This document shows positions 54,273 through 63,443 of a stretch of DNA of 64,000 nt, piece by piece. Made by a program: the position numbers and the translations under genes. Position 1 is the first letter of the stretch. Each line of letters begins with the position of its first letter. Source of the DNA: Vibrio inusitatus (lineage in GTDB: Bacteria; Pseudomonadota; Gammaproteobacteria; Enterobacterales; Vibrionaceae); the NCBI GenBank assembly GCA_024346935.1, contig AP024878.1:1426001-1490000 (forward strand), written 5' to 3'. The notes beneath the pieces were generated by a model. It had not been told where the DNA came from and did not search any database. It saw only the letters and a program-made list of their open reading frames with translations.

Positions 54273-54788
54273 TTACGAGTTCACTTGGGTTTTCAACTCA
54301 CTTTTAATTCTCGCCATATGATATACCGAAGCGTGCTCACCATCTCGAAACGCATAGGCATGAGATTCTCCCTCTATGATGAAATCATGCTTCATATACA
54401 AACCAATGGCTTTTTCATTGTCGGTAAAAACGGTCAGCTCTAATCTCTTTAGATTCAACCAATTGTCGGCAAGATCGATGACTTGACTCAATAATGCTGT
54501 ACCTACCCCTTTACTTTGATAGTGATCCTTGACTCCCATTCCAAACGAGGCCACATGCCTGCGCCTCGCATTAGTGCAAATCTCTAAGCCTAAATTACCG
54601 ACGATTTCATCGTCTAGTAGTGCGACATAAGAGAATACATTCTCAGGGACATTAGACAGTCGACTCTCCCATGATGCCAAGGATGGGCATGGGAGTTGCA
54701 ACGTACCTCTATAAGCATTGGTACATTCATAAATTGCTTTTACTGCTTTTGCATCCTGTGGCTCTGAACGTCTGATGTGTACTGTCAT
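54273..54788 (-). CDS. GNAT-family N-acetyltransferase
   Basis: 171 residues with a GNAT acetyl-CoA fold: VHIRRSEPQDAKAVKAIY at the start, VGNLGLEICTNARRRHVASFG, and the acetyl-CoA loop HYQSKGVGTALLSQ. Resembles YhhY/YkkB-type acetyltransferases. Substrate unknown. Same strand as the OsmC gene. Confidence 0.88.
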   Translation of the reverse strand: MTVHIRRSEPQDAKAVKAIYECTNAYRGTLQLPCPSLASWESRLSNVPENVFSYVALLDDEIVGNLGLEICTNARRRHVASFGMGVKDHYQSKGVGTALLSQVIDLADNWLNLKRLELTVFTDNEKAIGLYMKHDFIIEGESHAYAFRDGEHASVYHMARIKSELKTQVNS

Positions 54789-54866
54789 GCTTTTTATCCA
54801 TATCGCACCAAGTGATTGATTTAATATAACAAGTCGAATAAGAAAAGCCAGTTAACTTAAAATGCA

Positions 54867-54896
54867 AAAAGGGCCCTGACAAGTCAGAGCCCTTTT
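54867..54896 (-). terminator. Terminator after the OprB porin gene
   Basis: AAAAGGGCCCTGAC-AA-GTCAGAGCCCTTTT with one mismatch; T tract on the - strand. It closes the porin gene. Confidence 0.88.
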
Positions 54897-54918
54897 AAGC
54901 ATGTTTTCATTTGTCCCG

Positions 54919-56172
54919 TTAGAAGAACACTCGCCCACGAATACTGAACACCAATGCCGTATCTTCTGTAGAGAATGCAGGATCAGCAATGAACTGGATA
55001 TCGGGTGTTACTTGAAAATGATCGCCAAATTGCATGTTGTAGTACAGTTCAGCGGTAACCTGTGAATCACTGTTAGCTGCGGAGGCAAGGAAATACTCAT
55101 CATTGATCTCACTCCAATTCAACGCAAAACCCAAATTATTGTTAGCGCCACCTAGAGCGAAATAACCAAAACCGGCTGATATTGACTTATCATACAGAGC
55201 GACACCACCTTCGGAAAAACCACCACGAACAAACGGCATAATCTGTGGTGTCACAAACGTACTGTACGAGAAATTAATGCCTTGTCCATCGTCACCATCC
55301 ACATCGATGTTATGACGAGTTCCACCATCCATTTGCCATAGAGTGATATGGAAGTTTTCCGTATAAATCTGCTCTTGAGATGCAGTCCAACCAAACTCTA
55401 GCGTTTTGAAGTATTCACCATCACTAACAGTATTAAAACCGTCAAAAATATCGCTAGAATCACCGTTAGCATCAGCAATACCAGCAACTACATAGAAGTT
55501 GTCACCTACCATATGACCTGCCGACAAAGCTAAAACACCATCATCGGGTAAGCCCATTACACCAGAACCAGTTGAGAATGCTAAATTAGAAAAGCCCGTC
55601 CACGGACTCGCTAATGCATAGGTATCCACATAGTTGGTCACATCTTGCCAACCAATTTGAATGGTACCTCGACCACCATTTATTTTTTGTTTCCAGTTTA
55701 GGTCAGTAACACGAAAACCTTGCTCACTAAATGCAGGAGACATTAACCCCATATATCCCAATGTATCGGGATTGAAAGGAGAGCCAGTAATGCCAGAAAA
55801 ATCTTTAGGTGCATAATCAGAATAAGCATGACGATGCTCGATTTTCCACACCAAACTACCTGTATTACCGCTGTCACGACCAACAAGGTTCCATTGACCG
55901 TACAAACGAGCAACACCCGATGAAGCACTGACATCATCGCCGCTTGAACCATTACTACTTGCCATTCCAAGCGCAAAATAGTCAGCACCAAAGGTAAAGC
56001 CTTTATCAGATAGAACTTCTCGCCAATGTTTTTGGTCAGCCTTTTGCGCGGCTATGGTGTTTTCTACAGAATCTGGTCCTTCAAAATTTGCTCCGCTGGC
56101 AACAGCAGAGGTTGTCACTATTGCGGCTAAAACGGCTAAACAAGATTGAGAAAGTCGAGAAATCTTAAACAT
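54919..56172 (-). CDS. OprB-family carbohydrate-selective porin
   Basis: 417-residue outer-membrane protein with signal peptide (AAIVTTSAVASG) and a beta-barrel ending in Phe (SIRGRVFF). The early motif ADYFALGMASSNGSSGDD and alternating aromatic strands fit OprB porins, which pass glucose and other sugars. Downstream of a DUF3299 protein and an amidohydrolase, though the 85-bp gap leaves operon status open. Strong terminator follows. Confidence 0.85.
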   Translation of the reverse strand: MFKISRLSQSCLAVLAAIVTTSAVASGANFEGPDSVENTIAAQKADQKHWREVLSDKGFTFGADYFALGMASSNGSSGDDVSASSGVARLYGQWNLVGRDSGNTGSLVWKIEHRHAYSDYAPKDFSGITGSPFNPDTLGYMGLMSPAFSEQGFRVTDLNWKQKINGGRGTIQIGWQDVTNYVDTYALASPWTGFSNLAFSTGSGVMGLPDDGVLALSAGHMVGDNFYVVAGIADANGDSSDIFDGFNTVSDGEYFKTLEFGWTASQEQIYTENFHITLWQMDGGTRHNIDVDGDDGQGINFSYSTFVTPQIMPFVRGGFSEGGVALYDKSISAGFGYFALGGANNNLGFALNWSEINDEYFLASAANSDSQVTAELYYNMQFGDHFQVTPDIQFIADPAFSTEDTALVFSIRGRVFF

Positions 56173-56257
56173 GATACACCTTAGTAACTTTTTGATTTGA
56201 TGCTATTTTAATTAATTTCTTAAACCATGACGCCCTTTATGCGCCACGCAATAAACA

Positions 56258-56923
56258 CTAGTTAGTTTGGTAGATTTCCACATCTTGCGCAGACATGTGA
56301 TAAACGCTTTCCACATTACTCGCTCCATCGCTGTAGTTTACGTCAGCTTTCACGCTTTGATTAAATAGCTCACCTTCTACCCAAACTGGAGTTTGTAGGC
56401 TGACGAGCTCTACCCCTTCTGGGTACTCCACCAGCACGATCTGATTCGGTGGCGGTGGTGGCGTATGTATACACGCACCGGCTGTCGGTACTAAGAAAAA
56501 CTTAGTGACTTTAGTGCCTTCCATTTCCACAGGAGTAATAAATCCCGGAATACGATGTTGTTTATCCAACACGTTTTCATTTGGCAACGTTGCCAACTTT
56601 TTACGCTGCTGCATAATCATTTCTCGTTGGAAAAATAACTCATCCACATCAATACCGGACTTGTTTAAATCCGACTCTAGCGCTTTGATCTCATTTATCG
56701 ATTCTTTAGAAGGTTTAAAGCCCTCTATTTTTTTAGCATCGCGAAAGCGAGCTATCGTACCTAGATCATAAAGTTGGTTTGAATCCAATTTTGCAAATGG
56801 GTCCTGAACCGTTTCTAACTGTGGAACAAGGTCCTGCCAATAAGTGGGTTCAATGTCCTGAGCCACAACATTTAGCGATAATAACAATGCGCTTCCTAGC
56901 AAAATTCGTTTCAATAACTTCAT
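56258..56923 (-). CDS. DUF3299 exported protein
   Basis: 221 residues with a signal peptide (LLLSLNVVAQD) and the DUF3299 hallmark GACIHTPPPPPNQIVLVEYP. A charged helical middle part (about 50-115) precedes it. Function unknown; family members often lie beside metal or ABC export genes, but here the neighbours are a porin and an amidohydrolase. Located 71 bp after the amidohydrolase on the same strand. Confidence 0.82.
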   Translation of the reverse strand: MKLLKRILLGSALLLSLNVVAQDIEPTYWQDLVPQLETVQDPFAKLDSNQLYDLGTIARFRDAKKIEGFKPSKESINEIKALESDLNKSGIDVDELFFQREMIMQQRKKLATLPNENVLDKQHRIPGFITPVEMEGTKVTKFFLVPTAGACIHTPPPPPNQIVLVEYPEGVELVSLQTPVWVEGELFNQSVKADVNYSDGASNVESVYHMSAQDVEIYQTN

Positions 56924-56994
56924 TTACAACCACCTCTGGAAATGAAAGGCAGGGAATTATCCCTGCCTTATTAGATCTAAGTAACTACGATGAA

Positions 56995-58368
56995 TTACAG
57001 CTTGTTGCGATAAATCTTGCCGTCTTTCATTACTAACTTGATCGTTTCAATCTCTTTATACTCAGGGTCTGCATCAAACCATTTCTCAGTCGCGCCAATT
57101 ACTGACATGTCTTCTAGTGGGTTACCATCAACAAGAATAATATCGGCAACGGCATCTTTCTCGATAACACCTAGCTTGCCTTGAGTCGTGCCACGCGGCC
57201 CTGAAAGAGCTAACATTTCTCCTGCAATCGAGGTCATCTGTTTTAGTACTTCATAGTTGCTGCCAAAGGCCTGTGTACGCCAGTAGATTTCATAGCGACG
57301 AGCTCGCTCTGCGTCCGCATCAGCACCCACATAATCAGACGCAAACACTACTTTTACATCGTTCTTGATCAAGCGCTCACCATAATCACCGTACGCTTCT
57401 TGCAACTTAGCAACCAGAGGAAGCTTGTCTTTCGGCATTAATGGGTTTTTGGCTAAGTCTGGAGATAAGCCCCACATTTGCGGTACTACATATCCCCCTT
57501 CTTTAGAGATACGCTTCATTGTGTCGTCATTAATAAAGAACCCATGTTCGAATGTTTTAACGCCACAGTCTAAAAGACGATTCACTGAACGATCATTGAA
57601 TGTGTGGGCTGCCACATAAGTGTTCCAGTCCTTGGCGGCTTCTACGATGGCACAGGTTTCTTCTACTGAATATTGAACAGTATCAATTGGATCAAAGCGT
57701 GATGAACCACCGCCACCTGCCATGATCTTAATTTGGGTTGCACCATTTCTCAGATTAGTACGTGTCGCTTTCTGAACTTCAGGTACCCCGTCGGCTACTG
57801 CGCCAATTCCCATACGTTCAAAGTTAGAAAGATCACCAGCTGTTTTTGGAGAGAAGCCAGCATCATTGCGGTCACGGAAGTCACCATGACCCGATGTTTG
57901 AGAAATAAACGCACCCGACGGATAAAGTCGAGGACCTTCTACATTACCGGCTTCAATCTCACGAGCTAGGCCAAATGCTGGACCGCCCATATCACGGACC
58001 GTTGTAAAACCGTCATTAAGGTAACGTTCTACCACTTGAACTGAATGAATAGAAATGTCCGTTAAATCTTTGTTTGTTTCAATGTCGCTGAAGTTGTAGT
58101 TGATCATGATATGAGCGTGACCATCAATCAAACCTGGCATCAAGGTTTTGCCTTCGCCATCAATTACTGTTGCATCTTCCGCGGTAATTTCTTTTGATGA
58201 GATTTGAGCAATCTTGTTGTCTACCACCATTACATGATGGTTTTCGTACAACTTTTCTTCTGTACCATTAAAGATATCTACATTCTTAAAAATCGTTGTA
58301 GCTGCAGAGGCAGAGAACGCCAGCGAACAAGACATAGCAACTGCGGTAAGTTTCAAAACGTTTTTCAT
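56995..58368 (-). CDS. Exported amidohydrolase-family metal hydrolase
   Basis: 457-residue protein with a signal peptide (CSLAFSASAATT) and an amidohydrolase TIM barrel: LMPGLIDGHAHIM (metal His-x-His), carboxylated-Lys region QIKIMAGGG, AAHTFNDRS and the final metal Asp in FASDYVG. It resembles Xaa-Pro dipeptidase/imidazolonepropionase-like family members that cleave prolyl peptides or amides in the periplasm. Probably in a unit with the DUF3299 and porin genes; the AraC-type regulator gene lies upstream on the same strand. Confidence 0.87.
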   Translation of the reverse strand: MKNVLKLTAVAMSCSLAFSASAATTIFKNVDIFNGTEEKLYENHHVMVVDNKIAQISSKEITAEDATVIDGEGKTLMPGLIDGHAHIMINYNFSDIETNKDLTDISIHSVQVVERYLNDGFTTVRDMGGPAFGLAREIEAGNVEGPRLYPSGAFISQTSGHGDFRDRNDAGFSPKTAGDLSNFERMGIGAVADGVPEVQKATRTNLRNGATQIKIMAGGGGSSRFDPIDTVQYSVEETCAIVEAAKDWNTYVAAHTFNDRSVNRLLDCGVKTFEHGFFINDDTMKRISKEGGYVVPQMWGLSPDLAKNPLMPKDKLPLVAKLQEAYGDYGERLIKNDVKVVFASDYVGADADAERARRYEIYWRTQAFGSNYEVLKQMTSIAGEMLALSGPRGTTQGKLGVIEKDAVADIILVDGNPLEDMSVIGATEKWFDADPEYKEIETIKLVMKDGKIYRNKL

Positions 58369-58598
58369 TTTAGTTTCCTATAAAGCGTCATACTCATTTG
58401 TCCATCGTGGTTCGCCTGTTTGGGTGGCGGTCTATCCTTTTATCGATGAAGCTATTGTGTAGGTGTTCTGAATACCTACCGTTACCTTTTCAAACTTAAA
58501 ATCAACAAGTTAAGTTGCGTAACACTTAATAACTTAGGACACATATTAGGGTTATTCCACTTTTCATGATTGCCATTTGATGACACCAAAGCGAATAA

Positions 58599-59621
58599 CT
58601 ATGATTTCTTGTTTATAGGGAGGGATTTTCGAAAAACGCTCGGTGTTTGCTTATAACGTCGCTTAAAGGCCCGAGTAAAGTGCGCTGCATCAGAGTAACC
58701 ATATCGATTTGCTATCGTTGTAATTGAATCGGTCGTGTGTTGCATGGCGTCAATAATAAGTTCATAGGTCATATCCTCGATAAGCTGTTGATAAACATAA
58801 CCTTCTTTTTCAAGACGTCGTTGTAAGGTTCGTACATGTATTCTCAATATTTCTGCTGCAATCTTAATCGGCAGTTTTCCCATAGATAAATAAGGAGTAA
58901 TGGCTAACTTAAAAATCCCCATGAAGTTGGGTTCTTTGTAAGTAATAGGCAGTGAACTAGATAGGTGAGACGCAGAGTATCGATAGGTTGGCTGAGACTG
59001 CATCACAGATTCAGGGATCTTTATCGCTGTCACGGAGCGTTGATAAATGAAAGTCACGTTGTGTAATGTAGGCAACTGACTATAAACATCATTGTGCTCG
59101 GACACCAACGTCACTTGTTCAGGTGTCCAAGTTGCTTGAGTAATTGCGCGAACAAACTCCACCATAAACAATACGGAGAAAATCTCCGCATCTTGATACC
59201 AAGACTCATGCTGTCCCTGCTTTTCTCTTACTAACCACCATGAACCTGCAATAAATGCAGGGTAGACTGAAGAATTAGGTGAAGACGCTTTGACCAATTC
59301 GGTTAATTGGTGACAAGCGTCCAAGACCGATTCATGTTTACCCAAGTTGGCAATAAAGTTAGGGACATAACTGTTACGAATACCTTCCCAGAAAATAACG
59401 GAAAGGTCTTGTGGCGTATAATGCCCTCCTAGCACCTCAACCGCATTCATTAAAGCACTTTCAGGCAGGCACTCGTAACTGTTAGTACTATTTATATCGT
59501 TGGGGATGGTCGCCTGACGAAGAAGTTGATACGCATCTGAATCAATTTGCATTAAAAGATCAACGAAAAATCTAACGTCTTCTATCCGAACAAGATTGAT
59601 AGACTGTTGTGCTTGACTCAT
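58599..59621 (-). CDS. AraC-family regulator (OruR-type layout)
   Basis: 340 residues: an N-terminal arabinose-binding-like domain of the AraC_binding_2/OruR kind, and a C-terminal AraC DNA-binding domain with two helix-turn-helices (ILRIHVRTLQRRLEKEGYVY and TTIANRYGYSDAAHFTRAFK). It lies 230 bp upstream of the amidohydrolase and reads the same way, so control of that gene is likely. Inducer unknown. Confidence 0.9.
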   Translation of the reverse strand: MSQAQQSINLVRIEDVRFFVDLLMQIDSDAYQLLRQATIPNDINSTNSYECLPESALMNAVEVLGGHYTPQDLSVIFWEGIRNSYVPNFIANLGKHESVLDACHQLTELVKASSPNSSVYPAFIAGSWWLVREKQGQHESWYQDAEIFSVLFMVEFVRAITQATWTPEQVTLVSEHNDVYSQLPTLHNVTFIYQRSVTAIKIPESVMQSQPTYRYSASHLSSSLPITYKEPNFMGIFKLAITPYLSMGKLPIKIAAEILRIHVRTLQRRLEKEGYVYQQLIEDMTYELIIDAMQHTTDSITTIANRYGYSDAAHFTRAFKRRYKQTPSVFRKSLPINKKS

Positions 59622-59819
59622 TGCTTTTCCTACATAGTTACAATCACTTATATCAGGATGGCAAAATCGAAGCAGAATTCAAACACCTTAGAACTCTTCT
59701 ATGAGCTATCTCCGCCATTCGTAACTCGCAAGCCGTTATCGAGCGTATTTCAATCAAAAACAACCCTAGGCGATTACAAAAACGGCAAACAGTTCACAAA
59801 CACAAGATTTGTGCTTGAA

Positions 59820-59827
59820 CCCTACCC
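59820..59827 (-). other. KOPS pointing to dif
   Basis: CCCTACCC (GGGTAGGG on the - strand) just upstream of the tRNA genes, right of dif and correctly oriented. Confidence 0.5.
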
Positions 59828-59862
59828 CGCTTATCGATAACATCACTCTCGTTCAAGAAGAT

Positions 59863-59939
59863 GGGTCCGTAGCTCAGTTGGTTAGAGTACTACCTTGACA
59901 TGGTAGGGGTCGGCGATTCGAATTCGCCCGGACCCACCA
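59863..59939 (+). tRNA. tRNA-Val (GAC), copy 1
   Basis: 77-nt cloverleaf including encoded CCA: acceptor GGGTCCG/CGGACCC, anticodon stem CTACC/GGTAG with loop TTGACAT (anticodon GAC, valine), T-arm GGCGA-TTCGAAT-TCGCC. Confidence 0.95.
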
Positions 59940-59980
59940 TCCTTTTGCATTAACATGTAATCGTATTGAACAAAAAATTT

Positions 59981-60057
59981 GGGTCCGTAGCTCAGTTGGT
60001 TAGAGTACTACCTTGACATGGTAGGGGTCGGCGATTCGAATTCGCCCGGACCCACCA
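59981..60057 (+). tRNA. tRNA-Val (GAC), copy 2
   Basis: Identical 77-nt copy of the first tRNA, 41 bp downstream in tandem, probably cotranscribed and processed from one precursor. A terminator follows within 10 bp. Confidence 0.95.
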
Positions 60058-60063
60058 AATTTT

Positions 60064-60095
60064 AAAAAGCCCGCTTTTATAGCGGGCTTTTTTAT
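60064..60095. terminator. Bidirectional terminator after the tRNA genes
   Basis: AAAAAGCCCGC...GCGGGCTTTTTT hairpin with T tracts on both strands. It ends the tRNA transcript and, on the - strand, the SH3-domain gene. Confidence 0.9.
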
Positions 60096-60155
60096 TGGCA
60101 ATAAGAGTAATAAATGAAGCTGATAGCGAGTTACCTAGGCAACTCTATATCCAGA

Positions 60156-60938
60156 CTAAGCTGCTGTTAAAAGATTCGTAGCAATCCAGCCTTTAAACCC
60201 TCTTGATTCAATAAACGACCAATTACCTTTCTTTTTAAGCACAAAAATTGGCCCGTCTCCCGCGAGTTTAAACAACACTTCACCCTTCATTGATGGTTTG
60301 GCTCGAACATTGGCCATCTTGGTCGCCAACACAAACTGGGGTAATTTAGCTTGTTCTTCTGAGGGTTTGGTTCGAGATTGCGAAAGGTAGCGCGTAGCCA
60401 CCCACCCTCTGTCGTTTTTGATCTCTATATAGCTCCATGTACCTTTGTTTTTCAATACATTGACGACATGTAATTCGGGAATTTGGAAAAGCACATCACT
60501 GTGAGTAGTCGCACTTGTTCTTGCATTGAGCAACTTTGCATTAACTTGAGCTGCTACAAACGGGGGATGTTCTTTAGCAGATGGCGAATCTAAAGAATGT
60601 AGCGAGCCAATAAAAGCTCCACCACCGATAACAACACCAATCATTAAACCCATTATGTTTCTTTTAACTGGATTAACTAACCACCTAGAATTGCGTGGAT
60701 GTGCTTTTAAGTCATAGGAAATACCAAGCGCGCGATCTTTTTTATCATAAATAATGTGATCAATTGTAATCAAGACACCGTTCATTGATAAATAAAGTAA
60801 TTTGAATAACATCGCTATCACAATTATGACTAGCTTTATTCCAAACTCAACGACTTTGAAAAACACATAAAATAAAAACATAGTGCCGACAAAATTGAGT
60901 ATGTCTTCAAAAATACCCGAATCATCACAATCGCTCAT
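60156..60938 (-). CDS. Membrane protein with two bacterial SH3 domains
   Basis: 260 residues. The N-terminal half has two membrane stretches (about residues 13-62, FVGTMFLFYVFFKVVEFGIK and LVIIVIAMLFKLLYL) and a third (IMGLMIGVVIGGGAFIGS, about 94-112). Then two SH3b repeats (about 130-190 and 200-258), each with a LNARTSATTHS / ANVRAKPSMKG start and a GTWSYIEIKNDRGWVATRYL / GNWSFIESRGFKGWIATNLL end. Such domains usually bind cell-wall material or proteins in the periplasm. Unnamed; role unknown. Confidence 0.82.
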   Translation of the reverse strand: MSDCDDSGIFEDILNFVGTMFLFYVFFKVVEFGIKLVIIVIAMLFKLLYLSMNGVLITIDHIIYDKKDRALGISYDLKAHPRNSRWLVNPVKRNIMGLMIGVVIGGGAFIGSLHSLDSPSAKEHPPFVAAQVNAKLLNARTSATTHSDVLFQIPELHVVNVLKNKGTWSYIEIKNDRGWVATRYLSQSRTKPSEEQAKLPQFVLATKMANVRAKPSMKGEVLFKLAGDGPIFVLKKKGNWSFIESRGFKGWIATNLLTAA

Positions 60939-61215
60939 ACAGACCTAGTAAAGATAAAATTTGGAGGCAAAGTATATGCGAACATATAGTCCATTCTCGT
61001 ACCATATTACGCCAATAAGCAAGTATTCCTAGTTTCTGTTTCTATACCAAGACTTCTTGCTTTGTTCATATCCTTATCTCTCTTTAGTTGAAATAATCGT
61101 TTCCTCCTTTGCTTTTATTAGGCTGTGCCATACTTAGCTAATGTCGATAATTGAAATTCACTAAGATACTCACAACACTAGTTTTTATTTTTCATACACA
61201 GGGATTCGTGGACCA

Positions 61216-61992
61216 ATGAAAAAATATACTTATCATTCAATGTTTGCTTTACCGTTCGCTCTAACCTTTGCTTCAGATGCTTTCGCTAACGATTCAGATA
61301 CTCCCAATTCCAATTGGCAACACTCAATTGAAATATATGCTCTTGCTTTGAATATTCGTGGCGACAGTAAGATTAATAACCTCTCTGCAGACGTGGATGT
61401 CGACCCCCAATTCATCATGGATAAGATTGATATGGGGGCAATGGCACACTGGGAAAGTGTTTATAAGAATACATGGGGGTTTTATATCGACTACAGCTTT
61501 ATGAAACTGTCAGGAAAAACTGATTCTTTACTGCAAAAAGATTTAAATGTTGTTAGTGGGAGTATGGACATTCGACAAGGTGTTTTAGAAGCTAAGGTCT
61601 TCAGGCGCTATCAGTATGATTTTGGCTTTGTAGATTATATGGCTGGTATTCGCTGGTGGGACAATGATATTGATTCACGAGTTCGATCTGAAAACGGCTT
61701 AATAGATAACTCAAAAAGCTTAGACGTAGATTGGGTTGATTATTTAATTGGGGCGCGTCTCACTACACCACTGAGCGCGAGTTGGGATTTCTATTTCAAT
61801 GGCGATATCGGGTTGAGTGGCGATACAAACTTTACTAGCTCAATACAAACTGGCGTGCGCTACGCCATCAACGATTGGTCAAACTTAAATCTAGGATACA
61901 AATCCACATGGGTTGACTACGACAACGGTGATACCTTTGCTTACAACACCGCATCACAAGGCTTCTTGCTGGGATGGGCTGCGCATTTTTAG
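61216..61992 (+). CDS. Predicted outer-membrane beta-barrel protein
   Basis: 258 residues with a signal peptide (FALTFASDAFA) followed by repeated amphipathic strands typical of an 8- to 10-stranded barrel (VYKNTWGFYIDYSFMKLSG, LGYKSTWVDYDNGD) and a C-terminal aromatic residue (WAAHF) recognised by the BAM machinery. No specific family identified; resembles general OMPs of Vibrio. Monocistronic. Confidence 0.78.
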   Translation: MKKYTYHSMFALPFALTFASDAFANDSDTPNSNWQHSIEIYALALNIRGDSKINNLSADVDVDPQFIMDKIDMGAMAHWESVYKNTWGFYIDYSFMKLSGKTDSLLQKDLNVVSGSMDIRQGVLEAKVFRRYQYDFGFVDYMAGIRWWDNDIDSRVRSENGLIDNSKSLDVDWVDYLIGARLTTPLSASWDFYFNGDIGLSGDTNFTSSIQTGVRYAINDWSNLNLGYKSTWVDYDNGDTFAYNTASQGFLLGWAAHF

Positions 61993-62045
61993 TATTCATC
62001 GAAGGTAGTACTTGGAAGCTTTATTGTAGCAACTTCCAAATATAA

Positions 62046-62612
62046 TCACGCCTTCTCTGCTTGCGGTTCAACCTCAATATCACCATCGAGTGGTGGCCAT
62101 GGACGGTGCTGCTCTGAATCTACCCACTCATTAACCCAAAGTGGCAATTCGCCAAACAAGTTGGATTCGCCCATCGCTTCTAGCACCTCGCTTGGACTCA
62201 CAATACCCTGTTTAGATGTCACACCGGCTCGTATTAGTACCGAAGAGCAAGGCTGTCCTTTTACCCACATAGATTGTTCTACATAAAGCCACTTATCATC
62301 AAAACCAACACATTGGGTATGCATAGTGATCTTGTTGAACATGTGGATTCGCTTTCTATAACGTACCGAACTGCCTGCTACGACCAATGCCCAGCGTTTA
62401 TTTGCTAATACCTTCATCAGCCCACAACGAATACCCAGCGCAGTTCGCCCGAGATCGTAAAGGGTTAACACTCGGCCATTGTTTAGTTCGTTGAAAATAT
62501 CAAGATCCCATGGACGACAAGAAAAATAAGTGGTGGTTTTATCACTTATTTTTAGTGACGATTGTTTTCGTGCTTGCCAATACACTTTGGCAAGGCGCAA
62601 AAATGGGTACAT
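62046..62612 (-). CDS. Acyl-CoA thioesterase-like hotdog protein
   Basis: 188 residues with a 4HBT-type hotdog domain: CRPWDLDIFNELNNGRVLTLYDLGR (the Asp/Asn-containing segment aligns with YbgC/Them6 catalytic regions) and GSSVRYRKRIHMFNKITMHT. An N-terminal hydrophobic or amphipathic stretch (MYPFLRLAKVYWQARK) is like Them6-type proteins. Hydrolysis of acyl-CoA inferred, not shown. Confidence 0.8.
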   Translation of the reverse strand: MYPFLRLAKVYWQARKQSSLKISDKTTTYFSCRPWDLDIFNELNNGRVLTLYDLGRTALGIRCGLMKVLANKRWALVVAGSSVRYRKRIHMFNKITMHTQCVGFDDKWLYVEQSMWVKGQPCSSVLIRAGVTSKQGIVSPSEVLEAMGESNLFGELPLWVNEWVDSEQHRPWPPLDGDIEVEPQAEKA

Positions 62613-62760
62613 GCTTGGTTCTCCTTTAACTGTATAACCACGCTAAGAAACATATAGCAAGCTTCAAGGGTGGTCAGATGAGTTAGTTTAGTACAAGTTG
62701 ATAGAGACAAGCACAATGAAGTTGTCTTAGTGAGATGTAGAAGTAAATAAATAAAACATA

Positions 62761-63123
62761 CTAGATGTCGATGCCTAGCTCAGCACGCTTACGTTTACTT
62801 AGGCCAAGGGCAACCAAGCGATAAGATTCAGACAGATAATATCTGAGCTCCTCATCCAAATGGCCACTGGTATCCACCTGTTGAATCCACTTCATTCCGC
62901 GACTGGCAAAGTACGGTGCAGGTATGTATCCTTCATGATCACTTAGAAACTGAAAATTCAGGTCGGAGGTTTTGAATGTGAACGCAGGTGTTTTGTCTTT
63001 ACTCCACCCACCAATAGCAAATACTTTGCCACCCACCTTCCAAACATCAGCATTACCCCATTGCACAACATGATCAGTTGCCTTAAATGAGCTACAAAAT
63101 TGATTGAAGTCTTGGTAATCCAT
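62761..63123 (-). CDS. MmcQ/YjbR-family DNA-binding-like protein
   Basis: 120 residues, YjbR (DUF419) fold: MDYQDFNQFCSSFKATD, VWKVGGKVFAIGGW, and a C-terminal SYRLVALGLSKRKRAELGI. The family has a CyaY-like shape; function is not established, and DNA binding is only predicted. ATG 63123 is chosen; the frame is open for 56 more codons upstream, but that stretch is the antisense of the small membrane ORF and looks spurious. Confidence 0.85.
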   Translation of the reverse strand: MDYQDFNQFCSSFKATDHVVQWGNADVWKVGGKVFAIGGWSKDKTPAFTFKTSDLNFQFLSDHEGYIPAPYFASRGMKWIQQVDTSGHLDEELRYYLSESYRLVALGLSKRKRAELGIDI

Positions 63124-63146
63124 ACACACCCCACGCCACTTACATT

Positions 63147-63341
63147 TTACCCAAAGATCAAGATTAGCAATAATATCAATAGCCCTTTGGCGAGCAGTAC
63201 ACCTAGCATAGCACCTGCTGTAATAACCATGGTAGGGATAGCCACCATGATAATTGGAATGCAAATAACGGCCAGTAATGCCAACTCCCAATAGCTAAGC
63301 AGAGCCAATACAACCGCTATACCCATACCCCACTTAACCAT
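63147..63341 (-). CDS. Small hydrophobic membrane protein (64 aa), tentative
   Basis: MVKWGMGIAVVLALLSYWELALLAVICIPIIMVAIPTMV then a second helix (ITAGAMLGVLLAKGLLILLLILIFG). Almost entirely hydrophobic, two helices, with an AAGG about 8 nt upstream of ATG 63341. Good composition for a small membrane protein but no named family. It lies between sbcC and the yjbR-like gene on the same strand. Confidence 0.5.
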   Translation of the reverse strand: MVKWGMGIAVVLALLSYWELALLAVICIPIIMVAIPTMVITAGAMLGVLLAKGLLILLLILIFG

Positions 63342-63398
63342 CACCACACCTTAAACAATCAACTAAAAATCTGGTTCTATAATAGCGACATTCAAGAC

Positions 63399-63427
63399 AA
63401 AAACAGTCGCTATGAAAGCGACTGTTC
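63399..63427 (-). terminator. Terminator after sbcC
   Basis: AACAGTCGCT-TTCAT-AGCGACTGTT on the - strand, followed by TTTTG, 17 bp past the sbcC stop. Confidence 0.8.
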
Positions 63428-63443
63428 GGTTACCTGTTTGCAA

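Noticed and set aside
58613..58626. TAGGGAGGGA, a KOPS-like sequence of opposite polarity
   Set aside because: It does not fit GGGNAGGG; there is only one base between the GGG triplets.
59658..59840. 60-residue open frame (MAKSKQNSNTLELFYEL...) before the tRNA genes
   Set aside because: No clear Shine-Dalgarno and no recognised family; it could be a decayed gene, but evidence is too thin to list as a gene.
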